DNA from: Phialophora verrucosa
Lineage: Eukaryota; Ascomycota; Eurotiomycetes; Chaetothyriales; Herpotrichiellaceae
Direction: 5' to 3'
Assembly: GCA_002099365.1 (NCBI GenBank)
Contig: MSED01000002.1
Span: 2,790,001 to 2,854,000, forward strand
Length of the DNA: 64,000 nucleotides
The notes under the pieces were generated by a model that saw nothing but the letters and a program-made list of their open reading frames with translations, had not been told where the DNA came from and did not search any database. This document shows, piece after piece, positions 1-10,376 of the stretch; the stretch's first letter is position 1, and every line of letters begins with the position of its first letter. The position numbers were made by a program, and so were the translations under genes.

Positions 1-542
1 ACGTTATCGCAGTCGCGAAATCCCACGCCCGGAGCGACCCATACCTCTCCCAGCCAGGAAAACTAGAATATCTGAACTGCGCGATTGAAGATCTTCCCTC
101 TATCTCCGCCGAGTCGTCACCTTCACCTTCACCTTCACCTCCCAACAAGCGAGAGCGAGAGCGATACGACATCATCACCGTGTTCGAAGTGCTCGAACAC
201 ATCGACTCCCCTTCCTCGTTCCTCGAGACCGCGATCCCTCATCTCAAGCCCGGTGGTTGGCTGATCGGCAGCACCATCTCGCGCCACCCGATCGCCTATC
301 TTACTACGAAGCTGATCGCCGAAGCGCCGCTTATAGGCGTGGTGCCGGGTGGCACGCACGACTGGAATAAATACATCAACCCGGACGAGTTGCGGCAGTA
401 TTTCGAGGGTGGGCGGGCGCCGGGCCGGTGGGGCGACTTCGTCACACAAGGCGTGGTATATCTGCCGGCCGTGGGCTGGAGAAACGTGGCAGGAAGCGAA
501 GACTTTGGTAACTATTTCTTCGGGGTTCAGAAATTGGAGTGA
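1..542 (+). CDS. COQ3: COQ3-like ubiquinone biosynthesis O-methyltransferase, C-terminal part
   Basis: The gene enters from the left edge and ends at TGA 540-542; 179 residues are visible, with codons starting at base 3. Class I SAM methyltransferase features are clear: an acidic strand followed by FEVLEHIDSP (motif typical of UbiG/Coq3), then LKPGGWLIGSTISR and the family-typical THDWNKYINPDEL. Coq3 performs the two O-methylation steps of ubiquinone synthesis at the mitochondrial inner membrane; the N-terminal targeting region lies outside the window. Between the SAM-binding part and the EVLEH motif there is an insert of Ser-Pro repeats made by a TCACCT hexanucleotide run (about 115-138), followed by Arg/Glu repeats; such inserts commonly vary between strains. 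The family call rests on motif recognition and is secure to the UbiG/Coq3 level. Confidence 0.85.
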   Translation, partial: VIAVAKSHARSDPYLSQPGKLEYLNCAIEDLPSISAESSPSPSPSPPNKRERERYDIITVFEVLEHIDSPSSFLETAIPHLKPGGWLIGSTISRHPIAYLTTKLIAEAPLIGVVPGGTHDWNKYINPDELRQYFEGGRAPGRWGDFVTQGVVYLPAVGWRNVAGSEDFGNYFFGVQKLE

Positions 543-1022
543 CGAGGGCGCATAGACGAGGTGGGCGGACCGACGAGCGGAAACCGTATTGTCAAAGCCC
601 GAGGATCACCTCCGCGTTGTTATCGATGATACAGGGCACGGTACTTGAATAAATGGTGTCAGTCTTTTTCGCCATGTTGAATGGTGGCGGACTTGAGCAC
701 AACAACCAGGATAGGTCTGGGGGCCATTGTCATGTCGCCACGTCGTACCAATACAGGGCACAAATCAACAGGAAAAGGTCGAATGTACATGTATAGAGTC
801 ACGATGAGGATTGAAGATATGCCTCGCGGTAAAAAGTGATAAAACAAGCTGGAGTTCAACTCAGTCGAAACAGGGTATCATGCGTGTCCAACCATGGTCT
901 CATATCTAGAATTGAGGCATCATTGCCCCCCCGAGTCTTCCAAGGACTCCGGATTCGCATTGGCAGTCGCGAGACCAGCTGATGTTGTCGAGAGACCGAG
1001 CAAGATGTTGGCCACTTCCAGC
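543..1022. other. Convergent 3' intergenic region
   Basis: 480 bp between the stop codons of the COQ3-like gene and the ETP1-like gene. I see only presumed 3' UTR sequence; no RNA gene or repeat is recognisable. Confidence 0.5.
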
Positions 1023-3533
1023 TCACCTCCTCCCGGCTCTCTTGCCAGCTCTCTTCTTCCTTGCCGTGGCCTTTGACTTGCCTCCACCAGTCGGCTCACC
1101 ATCGAGCTCGGCATCACTACTGCCTTCAGTGTCGACCTGCGTAGCCGGTGGCGTCGTAGTGGATGGAACAAGAAGCCCTTCACCGATCAATTTGGCTCGA
1201 CATTCGCTGAGGATCTCCTTCACTTTGTCGTCGTTCCAGTCCTTGCCGTGAGAAGTAGAGCCGAAGATGGTGTTCAGAAGTGAAATGCTTGCTTTGTCGA
1301 GTTCATCGCTGGGGGGTGGTTGTGCTGCAGTTGAGGTGCTTGTCTGAGGCTGACCTGAGGATGGCCCGCGACCGTGACCTAATGTTTCCGCTGGTCTCCG
1401 CCGTCCTCGCACAGGTATCGTCTTCTTCACTGCTGCTGGCCCGGCTTCTATGACCGCACCCTCAAGGTCTTCTGGTGCTAATTCGCCGTTCGCCACCATT
1501 TCCTGTAGTTTCTGCTGAGCAGAGATCTGCATCATGGCATCACGATGTTCCTCTCTTAGGCCCTCCATCAAGAGATCCTTCGTCGCATTTTCTTCCTCCA
1601 GTCGCTGTATAATCTCCTTTAGTTTTTGGATCTCCTTGGTCTGGAACGTCTGATGGTGCTCCATACGCTCCATGAGCGACTTTGAGATGGCTTGTTCTTC
1701 CTGAAATTTCAGACTCATGGTGCGGGCCATCTCTTCGAACTTGGCACTGCGCTTTTCAAGACGTGCCTTTTCCTTCTCCAGCTCTGGAACGAGTCCCTTG
1801 GCAACAAGGTCATGCTCGCTCTCGAGAGATTGGAGCCTCTCGGTGGCTAATCGACTCTCTTCTATTGCACGCTCTGCTTTCTTCGTAGCAACCGACGCCT
1901 TGTCCACGGCTCGCTCCACCACCTCTTCGAAATAAGTTCTTTGGCTTTCCAATTGGCTGGTGAGCAGATGAGTATACTCCAGTGCAATGTTATCCATCTT
2001 GGCCATTTCAATGTCCTCCTGCCCTTGAAGCGCAGTTGGCTCACGCCGTCGGCCTGGTAGCTCAACCAATTTCTCACCGGGTTGTGCAGCGTCTTGGATG
2101 ATGCGATGGACGTAAGCATCGCCAACGTAATCCCAAACTCTCTTGCTCTCCAGTTCCATGCTGAATGTATGGCCGGTCTCTTCGAAATGTGCGTAGGCGT
2201 GTTTCCCTTCATATCTGCCACAGCCGACTTTGCCGCATATCAAGCATTGCCACAAGCTCGTGTCTGCATGACAGACTTCACATTCAAGCGGTCCCTCATA
2301 GAAGTCGAATTCTCCAGCAGAGGTCTTACTCTTCGATTTCGATAGGGTGAGCCGCGACGAGAAGTCGTCATGAGTGTACCGACAAACGGGACATCCACCG
2401 CCACTCCATTTCTCCAGGCATGTACAGTGGAAGACATGTTGACAGGGAATTGTCAATAAACCGGTCGTTTCATCCATTCGCTCAAGGCAAACAGGGCACG
2501 TGGGGAGTTCAACAAGCGATGGTGTCCGAGGAGCGAGAGGTTTGGTGGTCGCTGAGGTTGAAATGAAAGGATCATTCGACATACGAGGATAGCTGGTTGT
2601 CGGTGAATTCAGCCCACTGTTCTGTTCCAGCGACGAAGTCTGGATCAGTTCCACGGACTTGAGAAAGACGACGTGGCAGGTCTCTGGCTAAGGAAATGTC
2701 AGTTCCGGAGCGGAAGCCACTCGCCATAGAGTACTCACCTCCATGCTGTTGAAGACTTTGGCATTCCACTCATACTGCCATTCCCTCGCCCGTTTTCCAT
2801 TCTTGAATTTCATCAAGACCATATATCGATTCGCCCTGGACGTGCGCACCATCCTGAAATGGCTAACTTCGTTCCTTGTGCTCTCGCCAACCCAGGATAG
2901 GAAGTCTGAGGGAGTCATATAAGAAGGAACGGCCAATATACAGAGCGTCGTACACTCTTCATCCTTGGGAGGGGGGTGAGGCTTCGCTGACGGCGCGTTG
3001 CGCACCCCATCGCTCCAGAGATCGCTGGACCTGTATACTGAGTCCTTGTACAGCCCTGACGTCTCTTCCGAGTCCCTGTAGAGGTGCACAATACCCCAGC
3101 CCTCCACTCCATCATGGCCCTGTAGAGCTTCAAATCGGCCCTTCATGTGATGTCCAGATAGTGCACTTCCGATGCCTTTTTCGATTATATTCTCCTTTTG
3201 ACCCACGCTAACCATGCCTTCGGGCTTGGTCGACATGTCTGCGCCTTCAAGGACAATATTGTCCAACCGGTGGTCTTTGGAATCGGAATGCGGGATCTCA
3301 AGGTGCGGTTGTTCAGGCTGCGCGGGGATGCGGGAACGACCAGGACTCTGAGGTGATTCTCTTCTTTGATCGAACGAATGATCTCTTGATTGACGTCGTC
3401 CTGAAGTATTCGAAAAAGGCCTCAACGCCTTGAAGAAAGGTAACACGCTCGGAGGGTTCAGGTCTTCACTCTGCTTGGGATTAAACGACTCAGTAAACAG
3501 TTCGATTGCCACGTGAAAGAAATAGTCAGGCAT
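1023..3533 (-). CDS. ETP1: ETP1/BRAP2-type RING and UBP zinc-finger protein
   Basis: Two exons, 3533-2739 and 2687-1023, joined by a 51-nt intron (2688-2738, gtgagt..tag). The splice restores the BRAP2 block FNSMEPETCHVVFLKSVE, which supports both ends. The product is 819 residues. Order: variable N-terminus, BRAP2 RRM-like domain (about 180-280), RING-H2 finger (about 329-370, CPVC...CQHVFHCTC...CPVC), UBP-type zinc finger (about 401-465, CEVC...CLICGKVGCGRY), a long coiled coil (about 490-670), and a basic Lys/Arg-rich tail. In yeast and animals this family binds ubiquitin and acts as a cytoplasmic E3-like scaffold; yeast Etp1 is linked to ethanol tolerance and transporter turnover. The length is somewhat above yeast Etp1. 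Orientation is the same as the next gene, polyubiquitin, but nothing suggests co-regulation. Confidence 0.88.
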
Positions 3534-4002
3534 TCTCGCTAACGCATGGCTTAATGTCCTGGAGAATGAGAACTAGGGTACAATAAAAAGCGTAATTCGT
3601 AGATGCGTATGAGAGATAATGGAAGGTTGAGCAACACGCGGAGCCGACACCACGCAAAAGCGCCAATATCGACGCGGTCTCAGAGAGTGGCAAGTCACCG
3701 GATCAGTTCTGGAAGATCTGTCTCGAAACTTCCGAAAGACATCAGGAAAACATTAAGTTTGGAGATCGCGTTCTACGAAGAAGAGAAAATAGTTGGGAGA
3801 GATACTCGATACGGAGTACTCGGTAAAGAGATGGTTATTCTGCATAATGCTACTTCTCTCGTATGCTTGGCGTTCTATGCCTGCGCGAGCGACTCTCTGT
3901 TGCTGCGTCATCATGAAGATGCCATGCCCATGTCACTAATCCCAATACCTCGCCACGTCAAACGCCACGTGAATCATCAATCCGGAATCCGCCATTCAGT
4001 GC
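3534..4002. other. Intergenic, ETP1 promoter and polyubiquitin 3' side
   Basis: 469 bp between two minus-strand genes. It should hold the ETP1-like promoter and the polyubiquitin 3' UTR. A 185-codon plus-strand open frame crosses it but runs into the antisense of polyubiquitin and has no protein-like character. Confidence 0.5.
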
Positions 4003-4920
4003 TTACTGACCGCCACGGAGTCTCAGCACCAAATGCAAGGTGCTCTCCTTCTGAATGTTGTAGTCGGACAGCGTTCGGCCATCCTCAAGCTGCTTGCCAG
4101 CGAAGATCAGTCTCTGCTGGTCGGGTGGGATGCCCTCCTTGTCTTGGATCTTTGATTTGACATTGTCAATGGTGTCTGAGCTCTCGACTTCCAGCGTAAT
4201 CGTCTTGCCCGTCAAAGTCTTGACAAAGATTTGCATTCCACCGCGAAGTCTGAGAACGAGATGGAGAGTGGATTCCTTCTGAATGTTGTAGTCTGAGAGA
4301 GTTCGGCCGTCCTCGAGCTGCTTGCCGGCGAAGATCAATCGTTGCTGGTCCGGTGGGATGCCCTCCTTGTCTTGGATCTTCGACTTGACGTTGTCAATCG
4401 TATCTGAAGATTCGACCTCTAGTGTGATCGTCTTGCCGGTCAGAGTTTTGACGAAGATCTGCATTCCACCACGAAGACGGAGGACGAGATGGAGAGTCGA
4501 TTCTTTCTGGATGTTGTAGTCGGAGAGGGTGCGGCCGTCTTCAAGTTGCTTTCCGGCAAAGATCAGACGTTGCTGATCCGGGGGGATGCCTTCCTTGTCT
4601 TGAATCTTGCTCTTGACGTTGTCGATGGTATCGCTCGACTCAACCTCAAGCGTAATGGTCTTGCCAGTAAGAGTCTTCACAAAAATTTGCATTCCACCTC
4701 GGAGACGGAGGACCAAGTGCAAGGTCGACTCCTTCTGGATGTTGTAATCGCTCAAGGTGCGGCCATCCTCGAGCTGTTTACCGGCGAAGATGAGGCGCTG
4801 CTGATCAGGAGGAATGCCTTCCTTGTCCTGGATCTTGCTCTTGACATTGTCGATGGTGTCGCTCGACTCAACCTCGAGGGTGATGGTCTTGCCGGTCAAA
4901 GTCTTGACGAAGATCTGCAT
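4003..4920 (-). CDS. UBI4: Polyubiquitin precursor, four head-to-tail units
   Basis: A single exon encodes four identical 76-residue ubiquitins, each ending LRLRGG, followed by one extra Gln before TAA. The Gln cap prevents use of the precursor before deubiquitinases cut it. The fungal-type residues are present, for example [16 protein letters not shown]. Unit boundaries are 4920-4693, 4692-4465, 4464-4237 and 4236-4009. Proteins are identical while codons differ between units at many third positions, showing that recent gene conversion has not homogenised the DNA completely. The gene supplies ubiquitin for conjugation, especially under stress in other fungi. No intron interrupts the start of the first unit. 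Confidence 0.97.
4009..4920 (-). repeat. Four tandem 228-bp ubiquitin coding units
   Basis: Direct tandem repeat within the polyubiquitin gene; the unit is 228 bp (76 codons). Differences between units are synonymous. Confidence 0.95.
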
Positions 4921-5230
4921 GGTCGCGGAAGTAAGAGGATGTAGTGATTGATGTAGTGAGTTGAAGATGAGATGAAAGATCGAAGAAAGACTTCCGAGTC
5001 TTTGGATGATTGAAGGTGGAGTGGTGGTAGGAAGGAAAGGAAGAGAGAGTGAGAGGCAGATTGAGGACCCTGCTTTAAGTAGTCATTAGTCACTCCGAGG
5101 GTGGCAGGCAGGCAGTGACAAGGTGGCAAGCGCAGTCGAAGTGGCGCCCGCAGTGGCCGGGCCAATCAGAATCTGCGTTGGCCTCCCGCTAGTATCAGCC
5201 AGAAGGCAGCGGAAGCCTCCGACTTTCACC

Positions 5231-5330
5231 ATGAAATTCCTTCCTCATTCAGTCACTCACTACGATTACAATTCTTTGGCTCTTCGGCGCTTCATTGAGA
5301 AAATAAAATCTCTCGAAAGGAATTTTCAGT
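5231..5330. promoter_or_regulatory. Possible heat-shock elements upstream of polyubiquitin
   Basis: Two short GAA/TTC-type inverted elements lie 310-410 bp upstream of the polyubiquitin ATG: GAAATTCC near 5233-5240 and GGAATTTTC near 5319-5327, the latter a match to nGAAnnTTCn. Yeast UBI4 is known to be heat-shock controlled through such elements at a similar distance. Two-unit matches occur by chance, so this is a weak call. Confidence 0.25.
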
Positions 5331-7031
5331 CCTAAGAACTGGAATTGCTGTTGCAAAAGCCTGCCTTCGTCGGCCACGTGAGCATCTGCCCTCCGGTCAC
5401 GGCGCTTATCTCCTTTCCCCATTCCCCTCCCCCACCTTGTTGCCGTGTTTCAACCGACTGCCTGTGAGGGTCGAAGGATGGTGAGCCAAGGAAGCTCCTT
5501 CTTTTAACTGTGACCATCTGTCATCACTGCCATATCCGAACAACTGGCATTGATGCCAAATGAACAGTTCAACGCTGATTATGGGCGTCGACGCTTGGAG
5601 AGGAGCGAACTTGCCTCCCCCACAAAGTCAGCCTAATGACGTGGGTGGCATCCGCCCCAATCAATATGTATGACTCAGCCATCCTCGGGCCCAGCCTCGC
5701 TGTGCTCGTTATTTTCGTAGATACTGTTTAGATACTGTTTCGCAAAAGTTTGACATGCGCAAGAAGTTCATGCGGGATGTCTGATTGGTGATCAGGAGCT
5801 CTCTTAGACTGTGCAAATTACCAAAGTGCATACTGAGACTGCCACTGTCTCAACGGTTGTCGTCCGACCCGGGTCGAGGCTACCTCGACTGCCGTCTACA
5901 AACCTCTGCAACTGAAAGGCTACTCTAATATCAATCTCATTGTTCTAGAGCAGGCATAGCACCTTCACAAGCTATATCGTCCCAAAGAGTGAAGGACGGA
6001 CCTCTGGAGAAAGAGCAACCACGGATATGTGTCTATCAGACTGGTCACAAATCATGCTGCAAGTGCTCAGTCCCGCCCACAAGCCTGATTGTTAAAACAG
6101 GAACTACGGGAGATGACAGTACGGGATTGTGACAGTGGATTCTTGAAAATCGCAGACCAAAACCCCCTTCAGATTAAGCACCCTGCAGCAGCCAAAACAC
6201 CAGTCACAGAAAGTGCATCGTCCACGACGAAAAGGCCAATAGGCATTGGGAGAAACAGAAACTGTCCTTGGATTGTTTGATAGCCCGTCTTCCTGCAAAG
6301 TTCGAGCGGTGAAGCTCGGGCGCCGTTGCCAGTATCCGATTCCTGCGATTACGATGCAATGTCCATGGGCAGGCCGTACCTGCATGGGAAGACCAAGAAA
6401 TCGGCAGCGTTGCGCCCTTCCTCGGGGTTTTGATTGACGACCTTCTTTTCCCAGGGGCCTTTTAACGAGCACGCCCTTGTACCGGCCACGGTGATTTTCC
6501 AAAGAATGATAAACACAGATCTCGGCACGACTCCATCGGAGATACCTCCTATTGGTCAGAGGCAAATTCCAACCTAATCCGAATGCGCGCTGAAAGAAGA
6601 AACTAGTGTTGTTGGTCCGTTACCCTAGCACTGCCTAGTCAATTACGATCGCCCATCTACCGCCTTAGCCTTGCTAAAGACTATTTTAAGTTTTGCGGAG
6701 GAGACGCACTAAGGGTATATCAAAAGCAAGCCACAAGGTGGTAGTAAGGCATAAGTGTATCGCAGAGCAAGAACGCTGCAGGAGATGAAGCGACGGTGTC
6801 CTTTGGTATATGCTCCCTTGTGATGATGAAAGTACGCCCTCGATCACTAGGCCAACCAGGTATGGTATCCATATATATTACATCTCTTCGCATGAACCGT
6901 TGTATCGGGTCTTGGACGACTTCGAGACCAGTATCCCTCGACCCGGACCTGATCCTGAACCGCCAAGATGCGAACCAGATACTGGCAACGCTGGGCTTGG
7001 GCCAGCGCAATATCGCGAGTGCCAGTCGAGG

Positions 7032-7037
7032 CATTCC
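7032..7037 (+). promoter_or_regulatory. Possible AbaA response element upstream of wetA
   Basis: CATTCC matches the AbaA/TEA consensus CATTCY and lies about 145 bp upstream of the wetA ATG; an inverted copy (AGAATG) is at 6503-6508. In Aspergillus, wetA acts downstream of AbaA. A 6-mer is weak evidence. Confidence 0.2.
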
Positions 7038-7180
7038 TCAACCGTTCAGCCCTTGTTGCTGCGTTCACGTGGTACAAGGGGGATTTGTTTACTTTACCTC
7101 GTTACATTCATGCATCCGATCCTTGATTGCCGTCCCTTGGGTCAGGCCTTGCTTGTTCAGATTGTCTGTTCATCCTGACC

Positions 7181-9010
7181 ATGTCTCTTGCAGATTCGCC
7201 TGAGTGCCTGTTCCGACCCGATCCCAACAGTTCGAAGATGTTCTACTCGACAGGCGCCGATGAAGGTAGTGCCTTCGAGGACTTCTTCAACGAAGATATG
7301 TACCGACCTGATGGCAGCGACGAGGACAACGAAGCTCAGTTCGACGAATTTCGGGACCTCTTCGGTGATGCTTTCAACCATGACGAATTCAAGCTCCCGT
7401 CTCTCGACACCTCTGCAGCCAAGCGCGGACACTCACCTCAACCGTGGCGACAGGGCGTCTGGTGTTTGAAACAAAGACAGCAGCCATCCAAACTGACCGT
7501 GCAGAAAACTCGGAGACTCGACACAAAGCGACCCGAACCCATACAGACAATGAACAACCTCAATCACAACCTTCATCATGCGCTTAGGCCAGTGTCGCCA
7601 CTCGAGGTCACCTCTCCAAGTCGGACAAAGAGATTCGTGACCTCGCCTGCCGCCGATGGATATGACCCAACGACGTACACCAGGCCTTCCTTCTCTCGCG
7701 ACAATACCCTATCCCCAAGCCCAATGTATGCGCAGCTCCCAATTTCCCCTCGGCCCGGCCATGCCGACACGAGCAACTGGCAGCAGGATTTCCAGGATTT
7801 CCACTTGCGCTTGCGATATGATCGTCAGTTCCAAGCGCAGTCCAGTCCAAGAAAGCAAGGGGTACAGGCACAATTGGCGCGCGACATGAATGCTGCCATA
7901 ATGGCTCAAAATCAGAGCGTCAAGAGTTTTGCTCCAGGATATGTTGATCCGTACCGCGGGAACGGGTATGCCGAAGCGGGCGCCATCGACCCTCTGCTGC
8001 TCAGTCCGCAACATGAGAAGCCTCGGGAAGACTATCATGCTTCCAAGCACGACCGTCAGGATCATCTCACCGCACATGCACTAAGCTCAATGCCATCTCC
8101 AATCAGTGCAAGCCTGCCATCGTCGAATAGTTCAATCCATTCGCAAGCGGCGAGAACACATACCTCGAACACCAGCTTGAGTGTACAATCATCGCAGCCT
8201 GTCTTTTCGCCGGCAACACTGACAGCTGTTCATCCGCCTCTCCCATCATTGGCGCCGGAAGAGACTTACCCTGCACTGGCCGCTCCAACTCCGCAGCGGG
8301 TGCCTCACGCAATTCTGCATCAGCGAAACGAGAAACCTCCGACAGGTCTCGGAATCCAGTATCCCGAGCTGGAACAGATGAGTCAGGCCGCACTATACCA
8401 GCCGCGACATTACCTGCCACCGGGTCCCGCGCCCATCGGTATTGCAGTGCCATATCCTGCAGTCACAACGGCACCCAATCCGATGTGTGCATACCCGCCT
8501 CTTCCACCACCTCCGGCCCATATATTTTCCGAGCTGTCTCCATTCAGCACCCCCCGTAAACAACGGAGGTCACCGTCTCGGTCGCCCTCACCCCCGGTGT
8601 CGCCCGCAACAATCAGTCCGCGGCGCAATCCTCGTCGTTCACCAAACCGCAGTGTAACCGACCATAGCCAGGCTCGCCGAAAATCGATTCACAAATTGGG
8701 GCCGATGAAAGACACCTCTGCACAGGAAACCTTACCAGCAGAACGGACCAGATCATCGTCGCGACCTCGAACATCAAAGGCACCCAAGGTGCCCACGGGT
8801 GGCGGAGCGGTGATTGACTTTGTCAATTTTACGCCCAAAGATGCGTCGAAACTGTTGAACGATGTGGCGCCCAGCGGCAGTTCAAAGACAAGGGCTAGAC
8901 GAGAGCAAGAGGCAAGAGACAAGCGAAAGAAGTTGAGCGAGGCGGCGAAGAAGGCCGTGATGGTTGCTGGAGGCGATGTTGCCGCGTTTGAGAGGGCGAT
9001 CTTCACTTGA
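7181..9010 (+). CDS. wetA: WetA-like conidial maturation regulator
   Basis: 609 residues from the first ATG of the frame. Recognised by three blocks: an acidic N-terminal segment with FEDFFNEDMY and FDEFRDLFGDAF, the PQPWRQGVWCL motif (about residues 86-96), and the conserved C-terminal block (about 544-609) with VNFTPKDASKLL, VAPSGSSKTRARRE and a basic helix. The middle is low-complexity, Ser/Pro-rich, as is usual for WetA. WetA controls spore-wall completion and late asexual development in Aspergillus and other ascomycetes, acting in the nucleus. The start is uncertain: the ATG at 7181 sits directly in front of CTTGCAG (ending 7193), with CTGAC 14-20 bases upstream, which looks like a splice acceptor. 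The true N-terminus may therefore come from an upstream exon, or start at the Met at 7238-7240. Confidence 0.88.
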   Translation: MSLADSPECLFRPDPNSSKMFYSTGADEGSAFEDFFNEDMYRPDGSDEDNEAQFDEFRDLFGDAFNHDEFKLPSLDTSAAKRGHSPQPWRQGVWCLKQRQQPSKLTVQKTRRLDTKRPEPIQTMNNLNHNLHHALRPVSPLEVTSPSRTKRFVTSPAADGYDPTTYTRPSFSRDNTLSPSPMYAQLPISPRPGHADTSNWQQDFQDFHLRLRYDRQFQAQSSPRKQGVQAQLARDMNAAIMAQNQSVKSFAPGYVDPYRGNGYAEAGAIDPLLLSPQHEKPREDYHASKHDRQDHLTAHALSSMPSPISASLPSSNSSIHSQAARTHTSNTSLSVQSSQPVFSPATLTAVHPPLPSLAPEETYPALAAPTPQRVPHAILHQRNEKPPTGLGIQYPELEQMSQAALYQPRHYLPPGPAPIGIAVPYPAVTTAPNPMCAYPPLPPPPAHIFSELSPFSTPRKQRRSPSRSPSPPVSPATISPRRNPRRSPNRSVTDHSQARRKSIHKLGPMKDTSAQETLPAERTRSSSRPRTSKAPKVPTGGGAVIDFVNFTPKDASKLLNDVAPSGSSKTRARREQEARDKRKKLSEAAKKAVMVAGGDVAAFERAIFT

Positions 9011-10376
9011 GCGGCTAGTAGATGAGAGGATCGCGTGCTCGGATCGAGGAGATGGCCATCGTAGGCACTGAGAGATAAGTATGTTTGTAAGTCTTCTGTG
9101 TTCAACAGCATGGTTTAATTCGCACGCTGTACTCTGTACCACAAGCATAAGTAACACCTGTGCGAAGATGGCTTACCCGTGAGTCTGGATCCATGGGGTT
9201 GTTTTGGGCTGCGGCTATCCAGGCTTTTTGCATTGTGACACCATATCGACCACCTCCTCGATCTGCACGAGTACAGTAAACCGATATCTTCGGCCTTGGT
9301 GATGGGGTGGCCGACGTGCCCGGGAATTCGCTCTCAAGTTTCATCGAAAGTCGATTTGGCGCCCATCGCTCGAGCCAAGAACAATGACGCGTCACCAATT
9401 GCCGGTCAACTTGGAGCGCACAATCAATGCTGTGTACGAGTACTGGATAAGTGGAAGAGATAGACATGGTGTCTAGAGTAGATGCGCCATTCCATGAGGG
9501 CGTCTGGGTATTTGTTCGTATTAGATGGCAAGTGGTTTCTTTCGCAGAGTCCTTACGAACTTTCCTTGAAGTCGTCAAATGAAACTTAGCGCAAACTCAA
9601 TGCACGTTCACACGTTGAACTCGGTGCATACCGGGCGCTCACTCTACCATACTAAATTGTTTACGAGCAGATTACTTAGTAGGCGAAAAACAAGAGGATG
9701 GCTGTATTGGAGACTACGGTCTTTACCTGAAGCCGTCTAAAAAGACACGCCGGGTGGTTCCCGCCACTATACTGAGCCAATACTCGGTACAGTCATCCTA
9801 CTGTTTTGTTAAAAGCTCTCTTTTCAACCCTTCGACAAAATCTAAACAGGTTAGTATGGTACAGTGAGCGCTCACTGCCTACTACCTACATTAATTTTGC
9901 CATAAGTTTCACTTGACGGATTCAAGGGAAGACTGATTCAGGGCAGAAGGTCGGGAGGTTCGGGCCTGGGCTTGCGCTGGGGGCTTTCGGATTGGGCTAC
10001 TTTATTTTCGTTAAAGTTACGCCTGGAGTCTAATGCCCGCACTCAGCATGCCGTCACTTGGAGGTGAAGATTGGCTGAATGTACTGTCAGATTCACGACT
10101 CAACAGCCACTGTGGTTCTTCTTGCCCACTGCAAAATCCCTTGCCGGTTGGGTGACTCAGACAGGTGCCCCGCCTTCCTCGCACGATCCGAGCGCCCCAA
10201 GCAGCCGATCAAACATGCAAGGATGACCACGCTTGGCTCGCGGATCTCTCAGGGCTAACTTTGACATTCTTCACGTTTCGAGGTTCAACACACTCCTGCC
10301 CACAACACCCCTTCCGTAGAGATGCAGATGTGATGACCCTACGTCTGCAACTCCTTTGCTATGTTCACTACCAACC
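9011..10376. other. Intergenic, no gene seen
   Basis: About 1.4 kb with wetA 3' sequence and the promoter of the acyltransferase gene. Open frames here show no family features. TACTCGGTAC-like palindromes near 9780 are short and common in this window. Confidence 0.5.

Larger units (their letters stand above)
4921..7180. other. 2.3-kb divergent promoter region between polyubiquitin and wetA
   Basis: Divergent upstream DNA of polyubiquitin (minus) and wetA (plus). About 4921-5165 should be the polyubiquitin 5' UTR (pyrimidine-rich on the coding strand). The rest has no recognisable protein: a 153-codon minus-strand frame at 6104-6565 lacks family features. The length is in keeping with developmental regulators, which often have long leaders and promoters in ascomycetes. 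Confidence 0.5.

Noticed and set aside
4489..4944. 151-codon plus-strand frame antisense to polyubiquitin
   Set aside because: Shadow of the repeated ubiquitin code on the other strand.
6104..6565. 153-codon minus-strand frame in the wetA upstream region
   Set aside because: No family features, Cys/Arg-rich random-like composition; more likely wetA leader or promoter DNA.
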